A stretch of DNA of 64,000 nt from Symbiodinium natans (GCA_905221605.1 CAJNDS010001247.1:310001-374000), one strand, 5' to 3'; counted from the first letter of the stretch, positions 34,101 to 42,274 are shown. The notes: generated by a model not told the origin, from the sequence alone. Translations and numbers: made by a program.

Positions 34101-37100
34101 CCCATAAGACTGTAGGTGAAGAGGGTCCCAGGTAAACCCTAAACCCGAAACCCAAAACCCTAAACCCTAACCTCCCCGAAGCCTAGGGAGTCTGGGCCCA
34201 GACCCGGAACTGCTCGTTGTAGATCTCCACCATCTGCACCTGCTTCTGAACAGTCCTAGGGTTTAGGGTTTAGGGTTTAGGATTTAGGGTTTAGGGTTTA
34301 GGGTTTACGGTTAGGGTACACAAGGTTGGTATGAAGCTTGTGGTTGAGGGTTTTATCGAGTTCAGGCTTGAGGCCTTGGGGTTTAGGGTTTAGGCTTTAG
34401 TCCGGTTTACAGATTCTTTAGGGTTTAGGGCCTGTAGACCCTAAACCCCTAGAAGGAGTCGTGAGCCCGACATCCTACTTACTTTCAAGGCATGCGAAAA
34501 CTTCAAGAGCAGCTCAACCCTTCCAGAGACAAACACCCCGGGAAGTAACCCTAAACCCTGAACCGTATAGAAGTCCGTAGGCCTAAACCCTAAACCCCAA
34601 AATCAACCGTAAAACCCAAAACTCTAGACCCTAAACCCTCAACCCAGTCAAGCAAGCAGGAACCACGAGCGCGATATCAAGTGGCAGGACTTAGGACCCT
34701 AAACCCTACACCCTACACCCTACACCCTAAACCCTAAACCCTAAACCCTAAACCCTAAACGCATCGTAGACTCAAAGACTTGCCCAAGGTTGAAAGCCCT
34801 GGCAGCTGCCACTTAAAAAAGGATTTCTCCAGTTGTTCCTTGAACCCTAAACCCTAAACCCTAAACCCTAAACCCAAAACCCAAACCCTAAACCCTAAAC
34901 CCGAAACCCTAAACCCCACCCAGGTTTGAGCTCATGAGGGATCAAGCGTGTAAGTAAGGCTCGAAAGCCCGGCGAATATGCCCTGCACTTTAAGCCCTAC
35001 ACCCGTCTGTAAACATATTTATAGGCCCTAAACCCAACCCTCAACCCGAAACCCTTAGGCCCAGCAAAGTCTAAACCCCATATACCCCTAAGGCTCCAAA
35101 TATCCCAAAGTAGGTATTTTTTATAGACTTTAGAACCCAATGTAGGTATCACTTGCATACTTGGAGCCCTATAAGTTTAGGGTTTAGGGTTGAGGGTTTA
35201 GGGTTTAGGGTTTAGGGTTCAGGGTTTAGGGTTTGAGGCCCCTGCGACCACATCCAGACGCAGACCTTCCTTCTCCAAGGCCTCCGCCTTCGCAAGGGAG
35301 AAGGTCGGTTTGGGGTTTGGGGTTTGGGGTTGGGGGTTGGGGGTTTGGGGTTTGGGGTTTGGGGTTGGGGGTTTGGGGTTTGGGGTTTGGGGTTGGGGGT
35401 TTGGGGTTTGGGGTTGGGGGTTCGGGGTTTGGGGTTGGGGGTTTGGGGTTGGGGGTTTGGGGTTTGGGGTTTGGGGTTTGGGGGTTGGGGGTTGGGGTTT
35501 GGGGTTTGGGGTTTGGGGTTTTGGGGGGGCGGTACCCTTTTGGAGGCCCCATTGAAGGAGAAGGGGTGCCCTATCTTGGGACATACACATATGTCCGACC
35601 TTAGTAGGGAATGAAGGAATTATGTACCTGATGTCCCCCCTGATGGCCCCCTCTTTCCCCCCTTTAAAGGGGATATAAGGTATCTGATTCCCTTGTTCAC
35701 TATGAAGAAATACCCTAAACCGTAAACCACAGGGACAGGGAAACCTAGTTGAGGCTCGGGTCGAGCCTTTATTAACATCCCTCCTCTAGAAACTAAACCC
35801 TCGCGCTTCCCTGAGCCGGGCGGCTGGCTCTGCAAGGAGGGGCCCCCTTACTCTAACTTAGGGTTAGGGTTTGGTTTAGGGGCTACCCTAAAGAGAAGAG
35901 CATTGAACCCACAGAGGCTCAAAACCTGGAGTGAGGGTTCTTGAGGGATTAGGGTTCTGGGTGTAGGGTGTGGGGTTTAGGGTTAGGGGTTTGAGGGTTG
36001 AGAGGTTTCGGGCCTCTTGGGTCGGCGGCCTGAGCCGGAGGCTCCTAAATTATGCTAACTATAGTTAAGGGACTTATAACCTAAGTTAGGATCCTTATAA
36101 CCCAATTTAGGTCCCTATAACTCTACTTATAACTAGGGGGCCCTCCTTGTGGCTAACTTGGCGAATATGAGAGCTTTGCGGTTCAGCAAGGTATTTGGGT
36201 TTTAGGGTTTAGGGATATTGGGATTTAGGGTTTAGGGTTCAGGGTTCAGGGTTTAGGGTGCAGTTTTGGGGTTCAGCAAGGGTTGGTAGCCCAGTAACCA
36301 TACTATTATAATGAGGGCACCCTTTTTTGCGGTTGGTTACTTTACAAGGGAACCTCGAACCAGAAAACGGAAAAAGGGTACCACTGGGTTTAGGGTTTAG
36401 GGCTACGCTACAGCTGCAAAGTCCAACTTCGGTGTGCCGGGCCTCCTCATCCAGGCGCTTGGCCGCCCGCTCCGCAAAGTTCGTGACGGTGTGGGTCTGC
36501 ATTATGATACTTGCCCCTAACTAGGGTTTAGGGTTTAGGGTTCAGGGTTTAGGGTTTAGAGTTTGGGGTTTGGGGTTTGGGGTTTAGGGTTTCTGGTTTC
36601 GTGTGTAGAGTTGGGATGTTCCCCCTTATACTAACAGTCCTTAATGGGGATTGAAAGTAGGGGGTACTACGTTACTATAATCCCCATTCAGGACTGCTAG
36701 TACGAGTGGGAACATCCCTAGCCCCTAACTACTATCTGCTTATAAGAACCACCCGAACAAGAAACAAATCTTCCTCATATGGGAACTATATGGAGAATTA
36801 TATACTTGCCCGACCTGAAACCCTAAACCCTAAACCCAGACTACTATTTGCTTGAGGAAGCACCGCCCTCCCACAGGGGTTTAGGGTTTCGGATAAGCGT
36901 ACATAAGCGAGGTCGTAAGTAGGGTAACCGTACTTCTACTTGAAAGGTTGGGTTACTTGAAAGGTTCTTGGGCTGTTTGTGGGGCTCGTGGGTTATATGA
37001 AGGCAATTGTTCTTGTGCTACTTAAGCTCGATATTCTTGGGTTACTTACTTTCTCGTCCTTGGCTTGTAAGCTAGGGTAGGTGTAGTGGATCAGTAGGGT

Positions 37101-40100
37101 TCTACAAGGAGGGCCCCCCATAGGGATCCTAACTTAGGTTATAAGTTAGTAGTCCCTTATCTATGGTTAGTATAGTAAGGGGGCCCCTCCTTGTAGAAGT
37201 AGGGAAACAATGACCATGACATCATCGAAGGTGCCTGATTGAGGTCCGTATGGCCCGGCCCTGCTTGCAACTCCACTTTCATGGGGATTTCGGGTCATCG
37301 GGGGTTTAGGGTTGGGGTTTAGGGTTTAGGGTTTAGGGTTTAGGGTTTAGGGTTTAGGGTTTAGGGTTTAGGGTTTAGGGTTTAGGGTTTAGGGTTTAGG
37401 GTTTAGGGTTGAGGGTTGAGGGTTTAGGGTTTAGGGTTTACGGTTTAGGGTTTAGGGATTTAGGGTTTGGGTGTTTTTTGTTGTTTGTTTGGTTTAGGGC
37501 TTAGGGTTGAAAGTTTGGCCGGGGGTCTTTCGAAACTTTCCCTGCCTTGCCGCTGCCGGTGGCTCCGTAGGCAAGGATGGACACTGCCTGGCGTTCAGCA
37601 CCCTAAACCCGAAGCCGTAAAACCCTAAACCCTAAACCCTAAACCCTATAGACCCTAAACCCCAAACCCTAAACCCTAATTGGGCTTCTTCTTTGCTTCG
37701 ATGCTGGATGTGGAGTGCCGCAGCAGTTTTCGCAGGCGCCACACACACCCCGCACTTTCAACCTAAACCCACACCTCGCGGCCTCGCGGACCCTAAAGTC
37801 TAAAGCCGTACGAGGAGGCCCCCCCTCCCTCCTAGTTATAAGTAGAGTTATACCCCTAAACCCTAAACCCTAAACCCTCAATAGGGTTCTAAGTTATAAG
37901 GATCCTCACTTAGGTCCACAAGTCCCAAATTATAGTTCGTAGAGTAAGGGGCGCCCCTCCTTGTACTGGATGTTCCAGTCCGATCTCCTGGTACTCCGAC
38001 CGTGCGTTTAGCGTCCTAGGATGGCCCTTGAAACCCTTTAGGGCTTAGGGCTTAGGGGTTTAGGGTTTGGGGGTTTAGGGTTTAGGGTTTGGGGTTTAGG
38101 GTTTAGGGTTTCCCTGTGAGGAGCTCCAAAAGAACAAAGGTATAGACCCAAAATACTCCCCAGACCCTGAAGCCGCAACCCTAAGCCCCAAACCCTAAAA
38201 CCCTAAACCCCAAACCCCAAACCCTAAACCCTAAACCCCTAAATCGCCAGGACCCTTTCCTTCATGCGATATATCCCCTCTACTCCCCTTAGAACCTTAT
38301 AATTAAAATCATATTATTCATATCCTCTTGGGTTTTATATAAACAAAAATCAAAAAAGTAAAAAAAATCATTTTCTTAATATCCTCTTGGGTTTGATATA
38401 AACATAAATAGCAAACATGATTCTAACAAAAAGTATTCCCAAGGGGGATATAGTCCCATGCCTCGCCAGCCAGCGCTGCCTCAAGCTCCTCCTGTAGCTC
38501 CTGGAAGACCTGCGGGGTTTAGGGTTTAGGGTTTAGGGTTTGGGGTTTAGGGTTTAGGGTTTAGGGGCTTAGGGTTTAAGGGGCTTAGGGTTTAGGGGGT
38601 TAGGGTTTAGTGTTTAGGGTTTAGGATTCAGGGTTTAGGGTTTAAGCTTTAGCGTTTAGGGCCTAAAGTTTCGCCTTAAACCCTAAGCCCCAAACCCTTT
38701 GGTCAAGTCTAGGGTTTTTCTCTGAGCTTGGAGACTTTGGAATCATCTGAGCGCACGGCAAAACCTAGTGGCCACGTCTGAGACGTTTCGTTGGGTGTCT
38801 GCTTGGGGTTCCCGCTTTCTCAAACAAAACGATGATATCCGGGGGTCTCGCTATTGGGGTTAGGCATCGCTTCCAAAGCAAGTTTGCTATGTCCTGCCCA
38901 AAGTACCTAGGCGTGGGATTTAGCCAGTCGCTCATCTGCATGTGGCTGCGTGCTTTTGACTGGGAGTTGGGGGCATCTAAGGCTCTACAGGGATCGAAAT
39001 GATCGAAAAATGGGTGTCCCAAAACAGGGTTTCGGGTTGACGGGCAGAAAGGCACACCCCTGCCTTGTGGAACTTCCAGATCTGTTTTTGTGGATTAACG
39101 CTTTCGGGTCCTTAGATCTAAAGTCTGAGGCTGGGGCATAGGGCTTTTGCGACCCTGTACATCATAAAGCCCGCAATTCCATGGTAAGCTTCGTGACAGA
39201 CAGGCAATCGGCACTGGTTGTTTGCATTCAAGGAGGAGCTTATTCTGGGACAACGCTGGGTTTTCCCGTAGCACAAAACTTGAGCCGGCAATCACCGACT
39301 TGACCTAGTCAAGGAACTCGAATTAGTGCTTTGATCTTCCCCTAGACTAACCCTGCGCCACAAAAGGCGTAAACGCAGCCATGAATTGGTGCAGCATGTA
39401 GGCTGCTCCGAGTAGGTGTGCTCACGCCGTTCTGCTACAGGCTTTAACAAGACCCAAAAGTAACCTGGGAATAGAAGCGTACCCTTTCTGGCTTGCACTG
39501 CTTTATAAGAGTACCTGAACCCTACAAAGGGAATAAGGGCATACTCTGGGTCCTAGTTTCGTCACCAAGAGAGGGAGACTGGCCTATTCGGATGGATGAC
39601 TGGGCTACTGGCTGGTCGTTTTTGGGACATCTAGCAACCGTGTACCATAGCTAGAGGGTGAAATACCAAAATGGGAAAGGCACAGTTCCTGCTGCAAAAC
39701 CAAGCTCTTGGCTTAAGGCTGATTACGCGCTAACATCCTGCGCTGGTCTGCTTGATTGTACGTGCTCTTATGGTATCTTCTGGTATCTTATGGCATCTTA
39801 TGGTATCTTATGGTATCTTCATCACGCAGGTATTGCAGCAACAGCAAGCGAGAATGAGCTTTGTATAGGTCGCGCGTCTTGCCTCTTGCCTTAGCTACGC
39901 TGGGCGCGCCTCGCCGAAAACTCCTTGGTAGCCCAGCAATTAACATCACAGTAAGCGCACCCGTTTTTGGGTTGCCCCAAGGGTCCATGTACCTTGATGG
40001 GGGCCACTTGGGCCTTCTAAAGTACCTCCAAGTTAGGGAATTTAATCCAAGTACACAATAGTGGGCCCTCAGGGTTGGTCACTGTATAAGCTTAGGTTCC

Positions 40101-42033
40101 ATACCAAAAAAGGGAAAAGGGTACCACTGGGGCTGCGAAGGCTTGACATGTATGCCTTCACGCCAAAGACCCTAAGCCCGACTGAGCCCCAAACCCCAGG
40201 TATTCCCTGAAGTTTCTCGGAGGTGTATTCAGCTTTCCCAAAAACTTCGCCAAAGTCCGCAGGAAGAGGCCACGCAAACCGGAAATCCGGCTTTCCCAAC
40301 CTCAGGACCACAGAGCACAAGGGGCCTTGTGGGGTTTCGGTGCCGCATCTCTTTGGCTGAGCTATAAGGTATACCCCCTAAACCCTAGACCCTAAACCCT
40401 AACCCCTAAACCCTAAACCGTAAAGCCGGCCCCAAAACCCTAAGCCGAAGACCACATGAGCCTTGAGCTGAAAAAGTTCCTGCTTAGCTTCTGAAGGAAC
40501 GATTGGGGCCCCAAGTGTTTCTTTGACAAGCACTAAACCCTTGGCCCCAAACCCTGGACCCTAACTACTAATGTAATTGCTTAAGACCCCCCCCCTCCCC
40601 AAAATCCAACATTCTTTCCTATAACCCTAAACCCTAAACTCCTAAACCCCTAAAACCTGAACGCTAAACTCCTAAACCCTAAGCTCCTAAACCCTAAGCT
40701 CCTAACCCTAAACTCCTGCACCCTAAACTCCTAAACACTGAACTCCTAAACCCTAAACTCCTGAACCCTAAACCCTAAACCCTAAAACCTTGGGCCAGCC
40801 ACCTGGTCGTCAGTGACGCTGGCGTCAAAGACCTGTCAAAGGAGCACCCCTCCTCGACCCAAGAGTAGCCTAGGAATAACCATAACCAGGGCTTAGGGTT
40901 TAGGGTTTAAGGTTTAGGGTTTAGGGCTAGGGTTTAGGGTGACGCAACAGGAACCTAGGATTATGATTAAAACAAAGGGCACCCTTCTTGGTTCAAAGAG
41001 CTTCTACCGGAACCGAATGCAGAAAAAAAGTGAACAAGGGCCTACTCGGGGTTCCTAAACCCTAAACCCTAAACCCTAAACCCAAAACCCTAAACCCTAA
41101 ACCCTAAACCCTTGTTAGAGTTGAGGACATGTAGGCTCAGGGATGAAAGACCTAGTCTTTGTCCGGGTTTGGGCTTTCTGGACCGGCAAGGGGCCTAGAG
41201 GCCTCAGGTTTCGCTCGAAACCCTCAACCTTCAAACCTTCAAACCTCAAACTTAAAGCCCAAAAGCCTAAAGCCTAAAACACCTAACCCTAAACTCTAAA
41301 CCCTAAACCCTTAACCCTAGACCCTAGACTCTTGTAAACCCTAAGCCGCTCTTCATGTGTCGGAGGAGATGGACTTGGGGGGATTGATGAAAACACAAAT
41401 CCGCAAACCCCTGAACCCTAAGCCCAGAAACCCTGTAAACCCAATAAACCTGCTACACCCTCTACACCCTTTGCACCCTCTAAACCCTCCAAACCCTCTA
41501 AACCTCTAAACCCTCTAAGCCCTGCAAGCCCTCTAAACCCTGTAAACCCTCTAAACCCTGTAAACCCTGTAAACCCTGTGAACCCTCTAAACCCTGTAAC
41601 CCACTAAAACCTAAACACCCTAAACCGTGCAAACCCTAAACAGTCGATAAACCAGACCCCCTAAAACACCATAAAACGTACAAGCCTTTAAACCTAAGCC
41701 CCCTAAACCCTCAACCCCACAAACCCGAAAAACCCTGTAAACTCTATACACCCCAAAAAACCTAAACCCCCTAAAACCCTATACAGCCTCTAAACCCTCT
41801 AAACCCTATGAAGCCTGTAAACCCTCTAAACCCTCTAAACCCTGTAAACCCTATGAACCCTATAAATCCTAAAACCCCAAACCCTAGAAACCCTGAACCC
41901 TAAACCCTAAACATCCTAAACTCTAAAAACCCTAAACCCTAAAAAGCCGTAACAAACACAATAAACGCAACAAAACCCTAAATCTTAACCCCAGAAACCC
42001 CAGACACCCTAAACCCTGCAATCCCTAAACCCG

Positions 42034-42088
<55 letters not shown>

Positions 42089-42274
42089 ACAAGATGAGTC
42101 CCGAAACCCTAAAAACCCTAAACCCTAGAAGCCCTAAACCCTAAACCCTACCCTAGAAACCCGAGAAACAAAAAACTAGAAACCCTCAACCCTAAACCCT
42201 AGGAACCCGAAACCCGAAACCCTAAACCCATGATTCTTCCTGCCTTGTCGAAGCTAAAGGTCCGCGACTCTAAG
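20415..42274 (-). CDS. Kinesin-like protein, motor domain in 19 traced microexons
   Basis: Kinesins are ATP-driven microtubule motors. Exons (minus strand, in order): 42274-42244, 40832-40803, 38509-38462, 37587-37546, 36496-36443, 35287-35246, 34239-34204, 32985-32942, 31866-31827, 31077-31021, 29619-29572, 28961-28929, 27839-27800, 27490-27420, 25668-25645, 23649-23596, 22201-22145, 21546-21473, 20472-about 20415. They join in compatible phase and give, in the canonical order, FSFDKVF, the P-loop GATGSGKT, VEIYNEQ, SSRSH (switch I), LVDLAGSE (switch II), INRSLSAL, HVPYRNSKLT, LGG and ETLHSL. Donors read as 12 GC, 4 GT and 2 GA; all acceptors are AG, 17 of 18 followed by G. The spacing of eight residues between DVI and HVPYR resembles kinesin-14, but probable coiled coil follows the motor, so I do not assign a subfamily. 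The first motor strand (the R-x-R-P region) was not found. About 0.9 kb of coding sequence lies in 21.9 kb. Exact splice sites are inferred. Confidence 0.88.
20557..20656. mobile_element. Interspersed element, family F
   Basis: AAGAAAAAAGGCGCAG … GTAAAGGGGTAAGGGAACCCGAACCC … GGGCCTACTCTG. Confidence 0.6.
20933..21056. mobile_element. MITE, family A
   Basis: 124 bp, intact inverted ends, TA on both sides. Confidence 0.93.
21473..21546 (-). CDS. Kinesin exon 18: LGG and following strand
   Basis: Starts DALGGQQNSRTAIVV and continues to PPTWPDT plus two bases; corresponds to 'DSLGGNSKTLMIVN-x-SP'. Acceptor CCAAAG; donor read as GAGAAC (GA type). Confidence 0.9.
21771..21875. repeat. (CT)n microsatellite
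   Basis: About 27 CT units followed by degenerate CACT/CTCT. In the intron between kinesin exons 17 and 18. Confidence 0.95.
22145..22201 (-). CDS. Kinesin exon 17: HVPYRNSKLT
   Basis: Encodes EKGVGHVPYRNSKLTHLLQ, the microtubule-contact 'HVPYR-x-SKLT-x-LLQ' motif. Acceptor CTGCAG. The donor reads GACACA, a GA donor, because the next exon supplies the Asp that normally follows LLQ. Confidence 0.95.
22322..22510. repeat. Tandem duplication of a GGGGATCATCTGG segment
   Basis: TGCTGGTTGGGGATCATCTGG at 22318 recurs at 22450, each followed by a TTTACGAA-x-x-TAAGG motif and AATAG(C/T)AGGATTCC. Confidence 0.75.
22880..23015. mobile_element. Interspersed element with TATAGTATAATGATA core
   Basis: Tandem halves carrying ATCATAAGGGAGTACTA; a related copy is at about 49335-49405 (TGGTATAATGATAAAG, CATAAGGGGATACTA). 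Confidence 0.55.
23141..23166. repeat. Poly-G run
   Basis: Twenty-six consecutive G. Length may be unreliable in assembly. Confidence 0.9.
23596..23649 (-). CDS. Kinesin exon 16: INRSLSAL
   Basis: Encodes AQHINRSLSALADVIVAK. IN-x-SL-x-AL is a kinesin hallmark; joined to exon 15 the spacing RLREAQHIN is canonical. Donor GCCCCA (a GT nine bases earlier is possible but gives poor spacing). Confidence 0.93.
24150..24220 (-). repeat. CCCTAAA array
   Basis: About 9 units. Confidence 0.95.
24580..24710 (+). repeat. (GT)n followed by TTTAGGG array
   Basis: (GT)n at 24582-24607, then 13 TTTAGGG units from 24617. Confidence 0.95.
25645..25668 (-). CDS. Kinesin exon 15 (24 nt)
   Basis: Encodes only ATGDRLRE, the 'TG-x-RL-x-E' segment that follows DLAGSE in kinesins. 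Acceptor TGCTAG, donor GCAGCT, phase 0. The smallest traced motor exon. Confidence 0.82.
26240..26285. mobile_element. Half of a family B element
   Basis: TGGGATGTCCC … TACTAATAGTCTTCAATAGGGAT is the left arm only; the right arm is missing and an AT-rich block starts at the break. Confidence 0.65.
26286..27260. repeat. AT-rich degenerate block with GTGAATGCATGCAC-type motifs
   Basis: About 1 kb free of telomeric units. Motifs such as GAACGAAGTGAAT, GTGAATGCATGCA and complements recur irregularly. Short frames on both strands have no recognisable domain. It lies inside the intron between kinesin exons 14 and 15. Confidence 0.7.
27420..27490 (-). CDS. Kinesin exon 14: switch II
   Basis: Encodes AQRRLGRLSLVDLAGSER followed by IKSSE. 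LVDLAGSE is the kinesin switch II (Walker B-like) signature, intact. Acceptor GCACAG, donor GCAAGG. At 71 nt it is one of the longest traced exons. Confidence 0.96.
27550..27612. repeat. (AT)n cluster
   Basis: Two AT runs with ATATACATATGCATATG. Confidence 0.85.
27800..27839 (-). CDS. Kinesin exon 13
   Basis: Encodes VMMLYLLTSDATS plus one base, the hydrophobic strand between switch I and switch II. Donor GCCACT, phase 1, joined by the two leading bases of exon 14. Confidence 0.82.
28240..28350 (+). repeat. AAAGGGTT variant array
   Basis: Tandem AAAGGGTT / AAAAGGGTT units, a length variant of the telomeric repeat. Confidence 0.9.
28605..28735. mobile_element. Inverted-repeat element, family E
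   Basis: GTAGTTACATGGTC at the left and GGACCATATTGAGGGCCCATG at the right, with TTATATACCCC in the centre; related to 43464-43567 and 62740-62875. Confidence 0.7.
28745..28868. mobile_element. Interspersed element, family F
   Basis: GGGCAACCTTTTTGGCTTAAAGAGGCTTATAAG … GGGATAAAGGCCTACGCTGGGTCC. Confidence 0.65.
28929..28961 (-). CDS. Kinesin exon 12: switch I
   Basis: Encodes VHGCSSRSHLA. SSRSH is the switch I signature. The usual 'MN' preceding it reads VH here. Acceptor CCGAG, donor GCGGGC. Confidence 0.92.
29229..29305 (-). repeat. CCCCCTAAA 9-bp array
   Basis: A homogeneous 9-bp variant of the telomeric unit, about nine copies. Confidence 0.92.
29572..29619 (-). CDS. Kinesin exon 11: helix 3
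   Basis: Encodes AALRSGQAHRATCSTA, matching the kinesin 'L-x-x-G-x-x-x-R-x-x-A-x-T' helix before switch I. Acceptor GGCAG, donor GTCAGG. Confidence 0.9.
30850..30960 (+). repeat. GGGAGTTTAG 10-bp array
   Basis: Repeats of AGGGAGTTT with a 10-bp period, a further telomere-derived variant. Confidence 0.9.
31021..31077 (-). CDS. Kinesin exon 10: strand and start of helix 3
   Basis: Encodes GAAQRHISRDSGGMLKSLQ, which corresponds to the G-x-x-x-x-x-V-x-S-x-x-E-x-L-x-L-L segment. Acceptor CCCAG lies just 3' of a 31-base A run (gene sense); donor GCTCGC. Confidence 0.75.
31090..31120. repeat. Poly-T run
   Basis: Thirty-one T (A run in the sense of the kinesin gene), ending 12 bp upstream of the exon 10 acceptor. 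Confidence 0.92.
31149..31285 (+). repeat. TTTAGGG array
   Basis: About 19 units with one 6-bp unit. Confidence 0.96.
31456..31514 (-). repeat. GCCTAAA variant array
   Basis: Eight to nine perfect AAAGCCT heptamers; the same variant is homogenised at 60006-60076. Confidence 0.95.
31827..31866 (-). CDS. Kinesin exon 9
   Basis: One base completes the split codon from exon 8, then LKMPTPTSSATLQ. Divergent from typical kinesin sequence here, but the phase and the following exon support it. Donor GCAGGT. Confidence 0.65.
32942..32985 (-). CDS. Kinesin exon 8: DLL and loop
   Basis: Encodes DLLVPEVKHAPEPP plus two bases. DLL directly after EIYNEQFR is the expected continuation. Donor GTGTGC, phase 2. 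Confidence 0.85.
33735..33885 (+). repeat. TTTAGGG array
   Basis: About 20 units. Confidence 0.95.
34044..34133. mobile_element. MITE-like element, family C
   Basis: CCCGGGACTCTATTTACC … GGTGAAGAGGGTCCCAGG, second copy of the element at 17236. It lies immediately left of kinesin exon 7. Confidence 0.83.
34204..34239 (-). CDS. Kinesin exon 7: VEIYNEQ strand
   Basis: Encodes VQMVEIYNEQFR, the diagnostic kinesin 'LEIYNE' motif. Acceptor AAGCAG, donor GTCTGG. Confidence 0.93.
35246..35287 (-). CDS. Kinesin exon 6
   Basis: Encodes AEALEKEGLRLDVV, phase 0, between acceptor GCGAAG and donor GCAGGG. It leads in frame into the VEIYNE strand. It sits beside a (TTTGGGG)n array whose shadow reading frames are spurious. 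Confidence 0.8.
35307..35522 (+). repeat. TTTGGGG array
   Basis: Heptamers TTTGGGG mixed with TTGGGGG. Stop-free in many frames, which yields spurious Gly/Pro-rich frames on both strands. Confidence 0.95.
35832..36149. mobile_element. MITE family A interrupted by about 195 bp
   Basis: The left end GCAAGGAGGGGCCCCCTTACT (35832-35853) is separated from the rest (CTAACTATAGTTAAGG … GGGGGCCCTCCTTGT, about 36053-36148) by an insert holding telomeric repeats and a GC-rich inverted segment. Confidence 0.75.
36296..36388. mobile_element. Interspersed element, family F (partial)
   Basis: AATGAGGGCACCCTTTTTTG … TTACAAGGGAACC … AAAAAGGGTACCACTGGG; a similar version lies at about 40075-40130. Confidence 0.6.
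36443..36496 (-). CDS. Kinesin exon 5: Thr of P-loop and helix 2
   Basis: Encodes THTVTNFAERAAKRLDEE. Its first residue completes the Walker A GKT; THTV matches the THTM usual after it. Acceptor TGCAG (the only traced one not followed by G), donor GCCCGG. Confidence 0.88.
36612..36719. mobile_element. MITE-like element, family B
   Basis: TGGGATGTTCCCCC … AACAGTCCTTAATGGGGATT, complement at right, ending GGGAACATCCCTA. Confidence 0.87.
37103..37195. mobile_element. MITE, family A, short variant
   Basis: TACAAGGAGGGCCCCCC to GGGGGCCCCTCCTTGTA; about 30 bp of the body is deleted. Confidence 0.85.
37310..37460 (+). repeat. TTTAGGG array
   Basis: About 20 units with a few TTGAGGG. Confidence 0.96.
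37546..37587 (-). CDS. Kinesin exon 4: P-loop (Walker A)
   Basis: Encodes AVSILAYGATGSGK, the nucleotide-binding P-loop with the invariant glycines and lysine. The donor GCAGGG splits the motif directly after GK; the following Thr is the first codon of the next exon at 36496. Confidence 0.95.
37809..37965. mobile_element. MITE family A with an expanded telomeric core
   Basis: Ends TACGAGGAGG and GGGGCGCCCCTCCTTGTA. Where other copies read GGGCCCTAAATTGGG, this one has several CCCTAAA units (about 37852-37890). Confidence 0.78.
38280..38458. mobile_element. AT-rich interspersed element
   Basis: Contains two copies of TATCCTCTTGGGTTT-x-ATATAAAC (38327 and 38379) and ends in CCCAAGGGGGATATAG, partly complementary to GATATATCCCCTCTACTCCCC at the left end. 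Confidence 0.55.
38462..38509 (-). CDS. Kinesin exon 3: helix before the P-loop
   Basis: Encodes VFQELQEELEAALAGE, which aligns without gaps to the usual VF-x-x-x-x-x-L-x-x-x-L-x-G helix leading into the P-loop. Acceptor CCGCAG, donor GCATGG, phase 0 at both ends. Confidence 0.88.
38690..39980. other. Single-copy intronic stretch
   Basis: About 1.3 kb almost free of telomeric units except an F element at 39452-39552. A short tandem TATGGTATCT block lies at 39770-39822. Short frames on both strands show no recognisable domain and no exon was identified. Confidence 0.5.
39980..40074. mobile_element. Family G element, rearranged
   Basis: AGGGTCCATGTACCTTGATGG … CTTGGGCC … AAGTACACAATAGTGGGCCCT. 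Confidence 0.55.
40803..40832 (-). CDS. Kinesin exon 2: VFDASVTDDQ
   Basis: Thirty nt between acceptor GACAG and donor GTGGCT encode VFDASVTDDQ, matching the kinesin VF-x-x-x-x-x-x-x-Q segment that follows FSFDK. Phase 0 at both ends. Confidence 0.85.
40946..41110. mobile_element. Family F element followed by CCCTAAA tract
   Basis: CCTAGGATTATGATTAAAACAAAGGGCACCC … GAACAAGGGCCTACTCGGGGTTCCTAAACCC. Confidence 0.62.
41445..41870 (-). repeat. CTCTAAACC / CTGTAAACC 9-bp variant array
   Basis: A 9-bp telomere-derived unit, CCCTCTAAA alternating with CCCTGTAAA. Confidence 0.88.
42038..42086. repeat. Poly-A run
   Basis: Forty-nine A, flanked by telomere-like sequence; no retroelement body seen beside it. 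Confidence 0.92.
42244..42274 (-). CDS. Kinesin exon 1 traced: FSFDK strand
   Basis: Encodes LESRTFSFDK, the conserved 'FxFDxVF' strand near the start of kinesin motors. The acceptor is CGCAG (a second AG five bases further in is possible) and the donor is GCAGGA. This is the most 5' motor exon I can identify. Confidence 0.75.

Noticed and set aside
35219-35614. Gly- or Pro-rich frames of about 80-123 codons on both strands
   Set aside because: Translations of the TTTGGGG array; only the short kinesin exon at 35246-35287 inside the minus-strand frame is supported.
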